A DNA stretch of 64,000 nt from NCBI GenBank assembly GCA_035651155.1, contig DASRGG010000002.1, positions 124,001 to 188,000 on the forward strand, in the 5' to 3' direction. This document shows positions 50,172-58,030 of this stretch, in pieces. Origin of the DNA: CF-39 sp035651155. Lineage in GTDB: Bacteria; Chloroflexota; Limnocylindria; P2-11E. A program made the position numbers and the translations under genes. The notes below the pieces were generated by a model, which saw only the letters and a list, made by a program, of their open reading frames with translations, had not been told where the DNA came from and made no database searches. Position 1 is the first letter of the stretch, and the number at the start of each line of letters is the position of its first letter.

Positions 50172-51904
50172 CACCTGACCTCGACGGATAGCGTCTTCGT
50201 CGTGTCGTTCCCGAGGATGTCGATGACCTTTACAACGATCGAGTAGGTCCCTGGCGCGTCGTAGGTGTGGCTTGCGCTGCGCTCCAGCTTGGGCGTGGCG
50301 CGTGAGCGGTAGCTCTGCCAGACGTTGTGGAACGTGTCGTTCCGGTTGTCCCAGTCAATTGCCCAGTAGTCGATCCATTCCGACCAGTCCTTGACCGCCT
50401 TCTGGATGTCGTCGGGCACGTCGTCGAGCGGGATCACGAAATCAGTGAGTGTCACCGTCGCGATGCGACCCTTCTTCGCAAGCTTCACGGACAAGGCCGC
50501 GAGTTCGAAGAACGAGATGTCACCCCCAGCCACAGCACGCTTATCCATCACGTCGTGCGGGATCCGGAAGAAGTGCAGTTCGATCCCGGCGCGCGCTGCT
50601 TGCTGCTTCGCGACCTCGTTGAGCTCGAAGGCGAAGTCCCAGCCAAGGACATCGAGGGCCTTCGGGCCACCGGCCCCCGCACTAGATCGCATCTTCGCGA
50701 GCTCGACCGCCATCTGCTGCACATCGCCGGGACTCACCGGTGCGTCTACGGCTCCGACGTGCACGGCTCGGCCGGCCTTCGTGCCGTGAATCCAGTTGTA
50801 GCCCGTCACTGGTGTCGCGTGATAGAGCTGAAGAATGAAGTTCCGGTAGCGGCGACTCACTTCCTCGGGAGTGCTGCCAAACTCCGCCGCCTGCCAGGCT
50901 TGGCGCTCGTACTTTCCGAGGTTCTGAACGACGAAGGGTTTGACGCCCTGCAGTGCCAGCAATCTCTTGCGCGCGGTGTGGATGGCAAACCGTCCCAGGT
51001 CCGCGGCGATCCAGCGGCGCCCGAGCTTCTCGGCGACTGCGGCGGTCGTACCGGAGCCGACGAAGCAATCCAGTACGAGGTCATTCGGCTTCGATGAGGC
51101 GCGCATGACACGAGCAAGGACCGACTCATTCTTCTGCGTTTCGAAGCCGGTCTTCTCCTGCGAGAAACTCTTGATCTGGATCGAGTCGAGGCTCTGCTCG
51201 CCCTTGAGCGCGAACTCAAACGGGTTGGCGTTCCAGACATCCTCCATCGGGTAGCCGGGACCTTCGGAAGGTTCATCCTCGCCCCGCCTCTTGTAGCCGG
51301 TCGGATAGGGGACGTACTCCTTGTTGAACGTGAACTGACCGGGCGTCTTCACGTAGAAGAGGATCGTGTCGTGATTCCGGATCCAGTTCTTTGCCGTGCT
51401 CTTGTAACCCGAGACCCAGCCGATCCGCCAGATGATCTCGCGCTGGAACCCGTCGACAAAGATCTCGTCGAGCAGAGCCTTCACGTAATGGACCGTGTGC
51501 CAGTCGAGGTGGACGTACATGCTTCCAGTGGGAGCCAGGAGGTCGTACAAGATCGCGGCTGCGTCGGAGAACCATTTCAGGTACGAGTCCAATCCATGCG
51601 CCCACGTGTCCCGATATGCCTTCTGCTCAATGACACTCGGGATCTTCGTGAAGTCCTTGTCGCCAAGCTCCACCCGGAATGAGAAGTCGGACCCGGTCGC
51701 GTATGGGGGATCGATGTAAATGAGGTCCACCTTGCCTTGGAACTCTGGGAGAAGCGCAGGGAGCACGTACTTCTTGTCGCCCCAGATCAGACGATTGCGC
51801 CAGCCTGGGTCACGGCCCTCACTGAAGAAGTCGAGGGTGCGCTGCCGCTCTTGGGCAGACTCGTTGACCGTCTCGACCGTCTGAAACGGCAACGCGACAC
51901 GCAC
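50171..51904 (-). CDS. Type III adenine methyltransferase Mod subunit
   Basis: 577 residues as given. DPPY (IYIDPPYATG, about 65-68) precedes the SAM motif DCFVGSGTT (279-287), which is the beta class usual for type III Mod. The C-terminus has a PKD-like sandwich, SHTYDAPGTYSIVVKV. From the GTG at 51904 the protein starts VRVALPFQTVETVNES. However, upstream codons in frame encode PELRWEGKYDADGRRVAP, which relatives also carry. No ATG, GTG or TTG lies ahead of that stretch; AUA at 51961 would be the fitting start. The N-terminus is therefore uncertain. Modifies host DNA at the system's recognition site. Confidence 0.9.
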   Translation of the reverse strand: MRVALPFQTVETVNESAQERQRTLDFFSEGRDPGWRNRLIWGDKKYVLPALLPEFQGKVDLIYIDPPYATGSDFSFRVELGDKDFTKIPSVIEQKAYRDTWAHGLDSYLKWFSDAAAILYDLLAPTGSMYVHLDWHTVHYVKALLDEIFVDGFQREIIWRIGWVSGYKSTAKNWIRNHDTILFYVKTPGQFTFNKEYVPYPTGYKRRGEDEPSEGPGYPMEDVWNANPFEFALKGEQSLDSIQIKSFSQEKTGFETQKNESVLARVMRASSKPNDLVLDCFVGSGTTAAVAEKLGRRWIAADLGRFAIHTARKRLLALQGVKPFVVQNLGKYERQAWQAAEFGSTPEEVSRRYRNFILQLYHATPVTGYNWIHGTKAGRAVHVGAVDAPVSPGDVQQMAVELAKMRSSAGAGGPKALDVLGWDFAFELNEVAKQQAARAGIELHFFRIPHDVMDKRAVAGGDISFFELAALSVKLAKKGRIATVTLTDFVIPLDDVPDDIQKAVKDWSEWIDYWAIDWDNRNDTFHNVWQSYRSRATPKLERSASHTYDAPGTYSIVVKVIDILGNDTTKTLSVEVR

Positions 51905-52041
51905 GGGCGCGACGCGTCGCCCGTCTGCGTCGTACTTTCCTTCCCAGCGCAGTTCCGGTATGGCCCCGAAGTCTAGTAGGAACTGGGCCGCGACAAGTCA
52001 TGGTCGATGACGCGTCTATGGCTGCTCTTGGCGAGATCACA

Positions 52042-53313
52042 CTAACGCCGTCCTCGCCTGATCGGACGGCGTCGGGCTGCGGTACGAGCCTTCCGGTCTC
52101 TCGCCTTCCGTGCCCGCCATTCGGCTCTCTGGTGTTCTGTACAGCGCGTGCTGCCCGGTCGCGCTGGTCGAGAGCACTCGATGCATCGTCTTCCGACAAG
52201 CACGGCCTGCACCGATAGGAGAACGGCCGCGTCGACCGAGATGAGAGCGCCGGGAGGCGCACCCAGACCAATGCCGCAACTCTCGAGGCGATCGGACACA
52301 ACGGGCTCCAGTGCGGCGCGAATGCCCTGTGTGTCGTCGGCCTCGAGGTCATGGACGTGGTGGTAGAGCATGAAGCCGCGCGGCCGGAGCGCGTCGTGGA
52401 GGCGCGTGACGGCTTTCTTGAGTCCTGCCGTCGAGACCTTGGTGGCATGCTGGCGCAGCGAGAGCTCCTCATCGAGCGTTACGAGCTCATCAAGTAGGTC
52501 GAGCCACGCGTTCACCTCCACGGCCAGTGCTCGCCAGTCATCGACGCGGTCGAAGACACTGACGTCGCCATGAGTGAGCTTTCGGCTCGCGCCATTTGAC
52601 TCCGCAATCACAACGAGCAGCGGCGCGATCAGGGCGAGGCATTGCCAGTGAACACGAAGGTCCTTCGCGGCCGTGCTCGAGCGCAACAGCGCGAGCGCGA
52701 ACGTCGGAACCCAATCGGCCGGCTCGGGCGCCAGCGTACGGCGTACCTCCGCACAGGTGATGCGATAGAGACGCGCGGCTCCATCGGCGGCGATCCACGC
52801 TCGCGCGATGCGCGCAGCCCGCTCTTCCCACTCCCCCGCTCGCGGATGCGCACGGAGCGCGCGCAGCGCCCAGGCGACGGTATCAGCGATCGCGTCGTTG
52901 ACATCGCGCTCGAACGATGCGGGATCGACGTGGGTCTTCCACATCGGCCGCGGGTCCTCGCCCGGCGCGTACCGCACGAGGGGATCCCGCAAAGGACCGC
53001 GTTCGGACGCCGCGTAGCCATCCCTGACGGCGCGCAGGAGCCTCGCAGCCCGCTCGGAGCCAACAGCGGGAGCGTGCGCGCAGAGGCCGAGCCGACTCGC
53101 AGCGCGCGCGATCACCTCGTCACGCGCGCGGCGGAGCTCGGCGACTTCGACGCGAAGCTGGCCCGTCGGCCGTGTACCGGCGAGCACGCGCCATCGAGCG
53201 AGATCCTTAGGCGCGAGCTGCAAGACCAACTCGCTCTCGCTCTCGGGGAAGCTCGGCAGGGGGCGGCGAACGACGGCTACGGGTCCTACGAGTCGGTCGA
53301 ATGTCTGCCGCAT
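52042..53313 (-). CDS. Orphan protein with C-terminal zinc-knuckle motif
   Basis: 423 residues. The body is helical and arginine/alanine rich without a recognised domain (RLYRITCAEVRRTLAPEPADW, HWQCLALIAPLLVVIAES). The C-terminus has a likely metal site, RRCIECSRPARPGSTRCTEH (C-x2-C-x9-C-x2-H), followed by a strongly basic tail (KARDRKARTAARRRPIRRGRR) that could bind nucleic acid. It precedes the R-M operon on the same strand with a 137-nt gap. No signal peptide. Restricted to the island cargo as far as can be judged here. Confidence 0.6.
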   Translation of the reverse strand: MRQTFDRLVGPVAVVRRPLPSFPESESELVLQLAPKDLARWRVLAGTRPTGQLRVEVAELRRARDEVIARAASRLGLCAHAPAVGSERAARLLRAVRDGYAASERGPLRDPLVRYAPGEDPRPMWKTHVDPASFERDVNDAIADTVAWALRALRAHPRAGEWEERAARIARAWIAADGAARLYRITCAEVRRTLAPEPADWVPTFALALLRSSTAAKDLRVHWQCLALIAPLLVVIAESNGASRKLTHGDVSVFDRVDDWRALAVEVNAWLDLLDELVTLDEELSLRQHATKVSTAGLKKAVTRLHDALRPRGFMLYHHVHDLEADDTQGIRAALEPVVSDRLESCGIGLGAPPGALISVDAAVLLSVQAVLVGRRCIECSRPARPGSTRCTEHQRAEWRARKARDRKARTAARRRPIRRGRR

Positions 53314-53399
53314 CCCTTATCCCTCGCGCGCGATGTCCACGAATAACCCTAGGTCATGTCTCACGAAACTCGGAGGGCTGCCTGAGTAGCGTGAGGCCC

Positions 53400-53711
53400 A
53401 TGCGGAATGCCGAATGGACGAAGGACGCGCGCGTCGTCACGACGCGCGACTTCAGCTTCGCCGCCGTACTCCTGGTGAACGGCTTCGCGCTGCTCGGCAC
53501 CGAGCCTGATTCGGCCGAGGCACCGCGTCGCCGGCGGTTCGTCCTTCGCGGCGATCCCGAGACGTTCGCCAAGCTCAGCCGGTGCCTCCTCCTTGACGAC
53601 GTCCTCGTTCCGGCACGAGCGTTCGCCCTCGCGCAGCGACGGCTGAAGCGTCTCCTCTACGACGAGCCGCAAGGCGGTACGAACGTCGGAGAGGGCACGG
53701 ACCGACCATGA
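53400..53711 (+). CDS. Small DUF5659-like protein
   Basis: 103 residues. GTGAGGCCC precedes the ATG. The sequence TRDFSFAAVLLVNGFALLGT, then FVLRGDPETFAKL and ALAQRRLKRLLYDE fits small proteins labelled DUF5659 found in integrated elements. No enzyme motif. It overlaps the next gene (ATGA) and begins the plus-strand replication-type gene set of the island. Confidence 0.6.
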   Translation: MRNAEWTKDARVVTTRDFSFAAVLLVNGFALLGTEPDSAEAPRRRRFVLRGDPETFAKLSRCLLLDDVLVPARAFALAQRRLKRLLYDEPQGGTNVGEGTDRP

Positions 53712-53992
53712 ACAGGTTTCAGCCTGCCGTCCGAAGCCACGAGGGGGATAACCGCGCTAAGCGAATTCGTCGTGGCGCGTGTGAGTGGTGCGCGAGGCGA
53801 ATCCGGCGCCGTCCCGGCTCGCGCGGGCCGCTACCCGCCTCGTGCCCGCGATGCGCCGAGCGCGTCCGGGTCCGGCGCCGCCTCCGGGCGTACCTGCGGT
53901 CCTCCCGCAGGTACGCCCTTCGACTGCACCGGTGGGACCTGGCGGGCGAGATCAGCGGCGTGCTCCGACTGCTCGAAGGGAGCCCGGCGTGA
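53708..53992 (+). CDS. Small zinc-ribbon protein
   Basis: 94 residues, very basic. Two cysteine pairs (ACEWCARRI, ASCPRCAERV) spaced by about 20 residues suggest a zinc ribbon. Overlaps the preceding gene (ATGA) and the following ATPase gene (GTGA), so it is co-translated with them. Possible DNA- or RNA-binding helper; function unknown. Confidence 0.55.
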   Translation: MNRFQPAVRSHEGDNRAKRIRRGACEWCARRIRRRPGSRGPLPASCPRCAERVRVRRRLRAYLRSSRRYALRLHRWDLAGEISGVLRLLEGSPA

Positions 53993-55158
53993 ACGGATCG
54001 CTATCGCCTCGCATCTTCGTGCCGCTTGCGAAGCTGCTGAGCGAGAGCCCCGCCGAGCCGGATTGGATCTGGCCGGGGTACGTCGCGCCCGGCTCCATCA
54101 CGCTCCTGGCGGGGAGGCCGAAGGTCGGGAAGTCGACGCTGCTCTTCGCGCTCATGGCAGCGATCGATGGCGGTTCGACGTTCTGCGGTCGTCGACTGCG
54201 GACGGTCCCCATCGTCCTGCTCTCCGAAGAGCGCCGTTCGACGATCACCGAGAAGGCCCGTGTGAGGTCGTGGACGGCGGAGGGCGTTTCCATCCTTCTC
54301 CACCACACGGCGTATGCACTCGCTTGGGCGGACATCGTCCGGCATGCGTCCACACACGTCGGCAGCGCTGGTCTCGTCGTCGTCGATACCCTCGCTGATT
54401 TCGCTGGGCTCGGCGCCGACGCGGAGAACAATGCCGGCGCCATCCAGTCGGCGATGCGGCCACTCCTCGAAATCGCAGGCGACGGCTGCGCCGTCCTCGT
54501 CGTGAGCCACCAGCGCAAGGCCGCGGGCGAACACGGCGAAGCGGTGCGCGGCTCGAACGCGCTGACGGCCGCGGTCGACATCGTCGTCGAGCTGGAGCGC
54601 GCCCCCGGCTCGATCGGCGACCACGGTCGTGTGCTAAAAGCCATGTCGCGTTACAGCGCGACGCCGGACGATCTCGTCGTCCGCCGAACAGACCACGAGT
54701 ACGAGGCGATCGGCGAGCTGGCCAGCGCGACGGCCGCATCCGAGCTTCAGCGCGTAGTTACGCGCCTTGCGGAGCTGGGCGAGGTCACGGCGCAGGACCT
54801 GGCCGAGGCGGCAGGTCTCTCCAAGGGGACCGCGCAGCGCCGACTTGCCGACCTCCTGTCGGGCGGACGCGTGGTCCGGAGTGGCAATGGCAACAAGGGC
54901 GACCCGTACCGCTGGCGGCTCGCATCCGATCCAACCAGTAGGAATCCCTATGGACCAATCAAATCTGGCGATGGTCGCGATGAGCAGGCCACCACCAAAT
55001 TCGATTCGATTCAGCTCTCGGTCGAATCTGACCCTGAATCGAATCGCAATCTGGAAGCGCCCCCAATACAGCGGTCGGGAGCCGACGATCCGATGCTCGC
55101 GGCCCTCCACGACGTCGCGCAGAGCGATCCGCGATGGCTGCCGGGGTCCGGCGCATGA
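53989..55158 (+). CDS. RepA/RecA-like AAA ATPase (plasmid-type helicase)
   Basis: 389 residues from GTG. The RecA-like core has Walker A TLLAGRPKVGKSTLLFAL (about 38-53), Walker B VVVDTLADFAGLG and a sensor-like VVSHQRKAAGEHGEAVRGSN. This is the family of hexameric RepA/RSF1010-like helicase loaders found in satellites and plasmids. A winged helix follows (ITAQDLAEAAGLSKGTAQRRLADL region near 270) and a disordered, asparagine/serine-rich tail. It points to autonomous or induced replication of the island. Coupled on both sides by 4-nt overlaps. Confidence 0.82.
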   Translation: MNGSLSPRIFVPLAKLLSESPAEPDWIWPGYVAPGSITLLAGRPKVGKSTLLFALMAAIDGGSTFCGRRLRTVPIVLLSEERRSTITEKARVRSWTAEGVSILLHHTAYALAWADIVRHASTHVGSAGLVVVDTLADFAGLGADAENNAGAIQSAMRPLLEIAGDGCAVLVVSHQRKAAGEHGEAVRGSNALTAAVDIVVELERAPGSIGDHGRVLKAMSRYSATPDDLVVRRTDHEYEAIGELASATAASELQRVVTRLAELGEVTAQDLAEAAGLSKGTAQRRLADLLSGGRVVRSGNGNKGDPYRWRLASDPTSRNPYGPIKSGDGRDEQATTKFDSIQLSVESDPESNRNLEAPPIQRSGADDPMLAALHDVAQSDPRWLPGSGA

Positions 55159-56126
55159 GCGCGATCGCACGTGAACGCGTCCCTCTCTTCACTCGGGACG
55201 GACTCACGCTCTACCGCGGCGATGTCCTGGCCGTGCTGCGTTCGCTACCGACGGCGAGCTACGACGCCTGCGTGACCGACCCGCCGTACGGCGAGCGCGT
55301 CGCCCGATGGGACGGCCCCCGGTGCCGCGAGTGGTACGTCGCCTGGATGCGCGAGGTCGATCGCGTCCTGGCTCCGGGCGCCCCGATCCTCACGTTCGCG
55401 CCGCGCCGACGGTTCGATGTCTTCATGTCGGCGCTGCGCGAAGTCCGCGGCGACCCGCCCGAGTGTCCACTCCAGATGATCGTGTGGGTCCACGGTCAGG
55501 GGTTCCCGCCTGCGCCCGGATATCTGCGCCCGGAGCACGAGGCGATCGTCGTGAGCGGACGTCTGCGCGTAGACGCGGACGACGTGTGCACGGAGCGCAG
55601 CGAGTTGTTCGCGACGACATCGGGCGCCCGATTCAACGGATCGCGTGCCCCGACGCGCGTATCGGGTCCCCCGGCGCCCGAATCGGGCTCCCCAGTCGGC
55701 GATCGCGGCGCCCGAGCGGAGAACGCATCGGGCACTCAGACCGATGGACCGGGCGCCCGAACGCTGGTACTACCGGGCGCCCGAAGAGGCGTTTCGGGGG
55801 CCGGAGCGAGCGGGACGGGCGCCCCGCACCAGAACATCGGGCGCGCGACGAGCGCGGTAGCGGGGACCGTATTCGAAGCACGGCGGACCCGGCGCCGGGA
55901 ATCCACCGGGCACCCCACACAGAAGCCGGAGGCCCTCGTACGCGTCCTCGTCGCGCTCACGACGCCACCCGGCGGTTCGGTGCTCGATCCGTTCTGCGGT
56001 AGCGGCACGACGCTCGTCGCAGCGCGCGCGCTCGGCCGTGCCGCCGTCGGGATCGACCGATCGCTGCGGGCCTGCAACATCGCCATCCGCCGGCTCGAGC
56101 CGGGCGCGAGCGCCCTGAAGAGGTAG
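55155..56126 (+). CDS. Orphan beta-class DNA methyltransferase with repetitive insert
   Basis: 323 residues, ATGA-coupled to the ATPase gene. The catalytic DPPY (CVTDPPYGERVARW, residues 42-45) precedes the SAM motif LDPFCGSGTTLVAARALG near 290. Between them residues about 150-235 are a low-complexity stretch built over the DNA repeat GGCGCCCGA, replacing the normal target-recognition domain or inserted within it. HPTQKPEAL, the helix next to the SAM site, is intact. No cognate nuclease is nearby. Likely an N4-cytosine or N6-adenine modifier whose specificity may change with the repeat. Confidence 0.78.
   Translation: MSAIARERVPLFTRDGLTLYRGDVLAVLRSLPTASYDACVTDPPYGERVARWDGPRCREWYVAWMREVDRVLAPGAPILTFAPRRRFDVFMSALREVRGDPPECPLQMIVWVHGQGFPPAPGYLRPEHEAIVVSGRLRVDADDVCTERSELFATTSGARFNGSRAPTRVSGPPAPESGSPVGDRGARAENASGTQTDGPGARTLVLPGARRGVSGAGASGTGAPHQNIGRATSAVAGTVFEARRTRRRESTGHPTQKPEALVRVLVALTTPPGGSVLDPFCGSGTTLVAARALGRAAVGIDRSLRACNIAIRRLEPGASALKR
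55623..55784. repeat. Five GGCGCCCGA copies within the methyltransferase gene
   Basis: Exact copies start at 55623, 55673, 55707, 55752 and 55776. Spacing is irregular (50, 34, 45, 24 nt), so it is not a simple slippage tract. The core GGCGCC is palindromic. Confidence 0.7.
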
Positions 56127-56210
56127 CGGGTAGATGCGCCACATTCCGCGGATCTCGCGCGTCCGGGTACAGTGCCGACCTGGTCGGTCTGGCGCGGGAA
56201 AGGATGTGGA

Positions 56211-57236
56211 ATGGTCCGCCCGCGCAGGTGGCAAGACATGAGAGGCGCAGACACGCCTCTCGAGGAGGTGATCGAGTCGTTCCTGATCCACCGCGCCGAT
56301 CTGTCCGAGGTCACGCAGAGCAACTACCGCCGCGCACTTCGCCGATTCGAGGAGTGGTGCGTGGGCGAGCTTGGGCATGCGGCGACGGTGAGTGACATCG
56401 AGCCCGGTACGGTCGAGTCATTCCTGCGCTTTCGCAGGGTCTCCGCCTCAGCCGAGTCCGCACGCGTCGCATGGGTCGCGCTGCGCTCCCTCGCGGACAC
56501 GCTCGCGGAGCTACGTATCCACCACGAGGACGGGGAGTCGGTCCTCAAGCGCGTGCGCCAACCGAAGGTGAAGGACGAGCAACGACGCAACCTCACGGAC
56601 GCGGAGATGTTCCGCGTAATCGAGCGGGCCTCCGAAGGCGAGGCCGGCGCCCGCGATCGCGCGATCGTCATCACACTGCTCGGCACCGGCTTGCGCCGCG
56701 CCGAGCTCATCGGCCTTCGCCTCGGCGACGTCAACGTGATCGAACGCGCGATGCGCATCCGCGCAGTGACCAGCAAGTCGGTCCACCCGCGGGAAATAGC
56801 GATACCGATCGAGGTCGCCAAGGAGCTCGACCGCTACGTCCATGACTTCAGGCTCGGCGACACCGAGGATGAGTCGCCGCTGTTCACGAGCCGCCGCGGC
56901 CGCGAGCTCACCGCGCAATCGGTCAAACGGCTCTTCGATCGACTCAAGCTCAGGACCGGGATCCGCGACCTCTGCGCGCACATGCTCCGGCACACCTGGG
57001 CCACGAACTACAACCGCTCGCACAGCGGGACAGCGCTCGATCTCCAGGTGGAAGGCGGCTGGACGACGAGTCGGATGGTCCAGCGCTACTGCAAGGTCCG
57101 TCCGCTCGCGGAGCGACGGCGTGCGCCATCACCCTTCACCGCATCACGTCTCGCGATGGCCACCGCAGGAAAGCGTCCTGCAGAAATGCGTCCTCCACAG
57201 CAGAGAAGGGTCCTGGACAGAAGGCGAACGGCGTAG
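56211..57236 (+). CDS. Tyrosine recombinase / island integrase
   Basis: 341 residues. ATG at 56211 is chosen because AGGA lies 6 nt upstream. The N-terminal SAM-like DNA-binding domain is SFLIHRADLSEVTQSNYRRA. The catalytic residues are Arg in LLGTGLRRAELIGLRLG, Lys in TSKSVHPREI, the HxxR box in LCAHMLRHTWATNY and the nucleophile Tyr in RMVQRYCKV. The gene ends 22 nt from the tRNA-Glu gene, the usual position for integrases that use a tRNA attachment site. Presumed to catalyse insertion and excision at the repeats at 42976 and 57270. Confidence 0.93.
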   Translation: MVRPRRWQDMRGADTPLEEVIESFLIHRADLSEVTQSNYRRALRRFEEWCVGELGHAATVSDIEPGTVESFLRFRRVSASAESARVAWVALRSLADTLAELRIHHEDGESVLKRVRQPKVKDEQRRNLTDAEMFRVIERASEGEAGARDRAIVITLLGTGLRRAELIGLRLGDVNVIERAMRIRAVTSKSVHPREIAIPIEVAKELDRYVHDFRLGDTEDESPLFTSRRGRELTAQSVKRLFDRLKLRTGIRDLCAHMLRHTWATNYNRSHSGTALDLQVEGGWTTSRMVQRYCKVRPLAERRRAPSPFTASRLAMATAGKRPAEMRPPQQRRVLDRRRTA

Positions 57237-57257
57237 CGATCAATATCCACGCGGTCT

Positions 57258-57305
57258 GTAGCCCGGAGGGGATTCGAACCCCTGACCTCTTCCTTGAAAG
57301 GGAAG
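57258..57305. repeat. Right attachment site within tRNA-Glu
   Basis: 48 nt matching 42964-43011 with one mismatch; the inner 36 nt (57270-57305) are identical. Covers the 3' half of the intact tRNA from the anticodon stem to the acceptor end. Confidence 0.85.
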
Positions 57306-57332
57306 CGCCCTAGACCGCTAGGCGACCGGGCC
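57259..57332 (-). tRNA. tRNA-Glu (anticodon TTC)
   Basis: 74 nt. Acceptor GGCCCGG pairs with CCGGGCT (G1-U72 wobble). The anticodon stem CTTCC/GGAAG encloses CTTTCAA with anticodon TTC. The T arm AGGGG-TTCGAAT-CCCCT is standard. CCA is not encoded. The 3' half is the insertion target of the island. Confidence 0.95.
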
Positions 57333-57433
57333 GCGTCCTCAGGATAGGTCGTCAGCGCCGGGCCGAGGGTGGACGCGACACGCCGGGCGCTCGCGACCGC
57401 GTCATCCTCGCGGCGACGCGGGTCAGCCCTGTG

Positions 57434-58030
57434 TCAGCGCATCCGATCCAGCTGCTCGAAGGCGGCGTCGTGCAACGCGGCTCGATATGCGAACAGTCCG
57501 CGACCCGAGGAGAGCAACCGCTCGCGCACTGGACCGAGCAGCTCGTCGCGCGACATCCACCGCGCGCCGCTGATCTCGTGCGTGTCGATCGGCGCGATCT
57601 CGCCGGCGACCGCTGGCGCGAGGAAGACCTCGCTGTGCCATGGCTCGATCTCGTCGCGATACGCGAAGCGCGCATCGATGTGGAGCAGGTAGCGCTGCAG
57701 CGCGACCGTCAGTCCCGTCTCCTCGAGGGCCTCGCGCAGCGCGCCGGCCTCGAGATCCTCATCCACGTGCACGCCGCCGCTCGGTGCGCGCCACACGCCC
57801 GGCGGGAACTGCGGCTTCGCGATCACGGCCCAGAGCCCGGCGCGCTCGATGAACAGCGTGACGTCGTGCGAGCGCTGGTCGCGGCGACTCCCGCGGACGA
57901 GGTCGCGCTCGCGCTCGCCGATCGCGAGCTCAAGCGAGATCCGCCGCGGCTCGCCCCAGCGGCGCGCGGCGTCGGCCAGTCGCTCGGCGGTGAGGTACAG
58001 ACCACGACGATACGCGATGATTCCGCGAAT
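57434..58030 (-). CDS. NUDIX hydrolase
   Basis: About 190-200 residues. A complete Nudix box is present: GGVHVDEDLEAGALREALEE followed by TGL, giving the G-x5-E-x7-REUxEExGU pattern. Upstream are AIGERERDLVRGSRRDQRSH and AVIAKPQFPPGVWRAPSG, typical of larger Nudix relatives. The start is uncertain: no ATG or GTG fits between the first conserved residues and the divergent MFS start at 58029; ATT at 58030 or a nearby rare start is possible. Would hydrolyse a nucleoside diphosphate derivative. The substrate is not predictable. Confidence 0.82.
   Translation of the reverse strand: MRGIIAYRRGLYLTAERLADAARRWGEPRRISLELAIGERERDLVRGSRRDQRSHDVTLFIERAGLWAVIAKPQFPPGVWRAPSGGVHVDEDLEAGALREALEETGLTVALQRYLLHIDARFAYRDEIEPWHSEVFLAPAVAGEIAPIDTHEISGARWMSRDELLGPVRERLLSSGRGLFAYRAALHDAAFEQLDRMR

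Larger units (their letters stand above)
43012..57305. mobile_element. 14.3-kb tRNA-Glu-integrated genomic island
   Basis: Bounded by directly repeated 36-nt tRNA-Glu segments (42976-43011 and 57270-57305), with a tyrosine integrase gene ending 22 nt from the intact tRNA. Cargo: Panacea antitoxin/partner, XRE-DUF5131 and TcmP, type III restriction-modification, a zinc-motif orphan, DUF5659-like and zinc-ribbon small proteins, a RepA-like ATPase, an orphan methyltransferase. No conjugation or capsid genes are seen, so it is probably a defence island or a satellite-like element mobilised by others. Confidence 0.82.
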
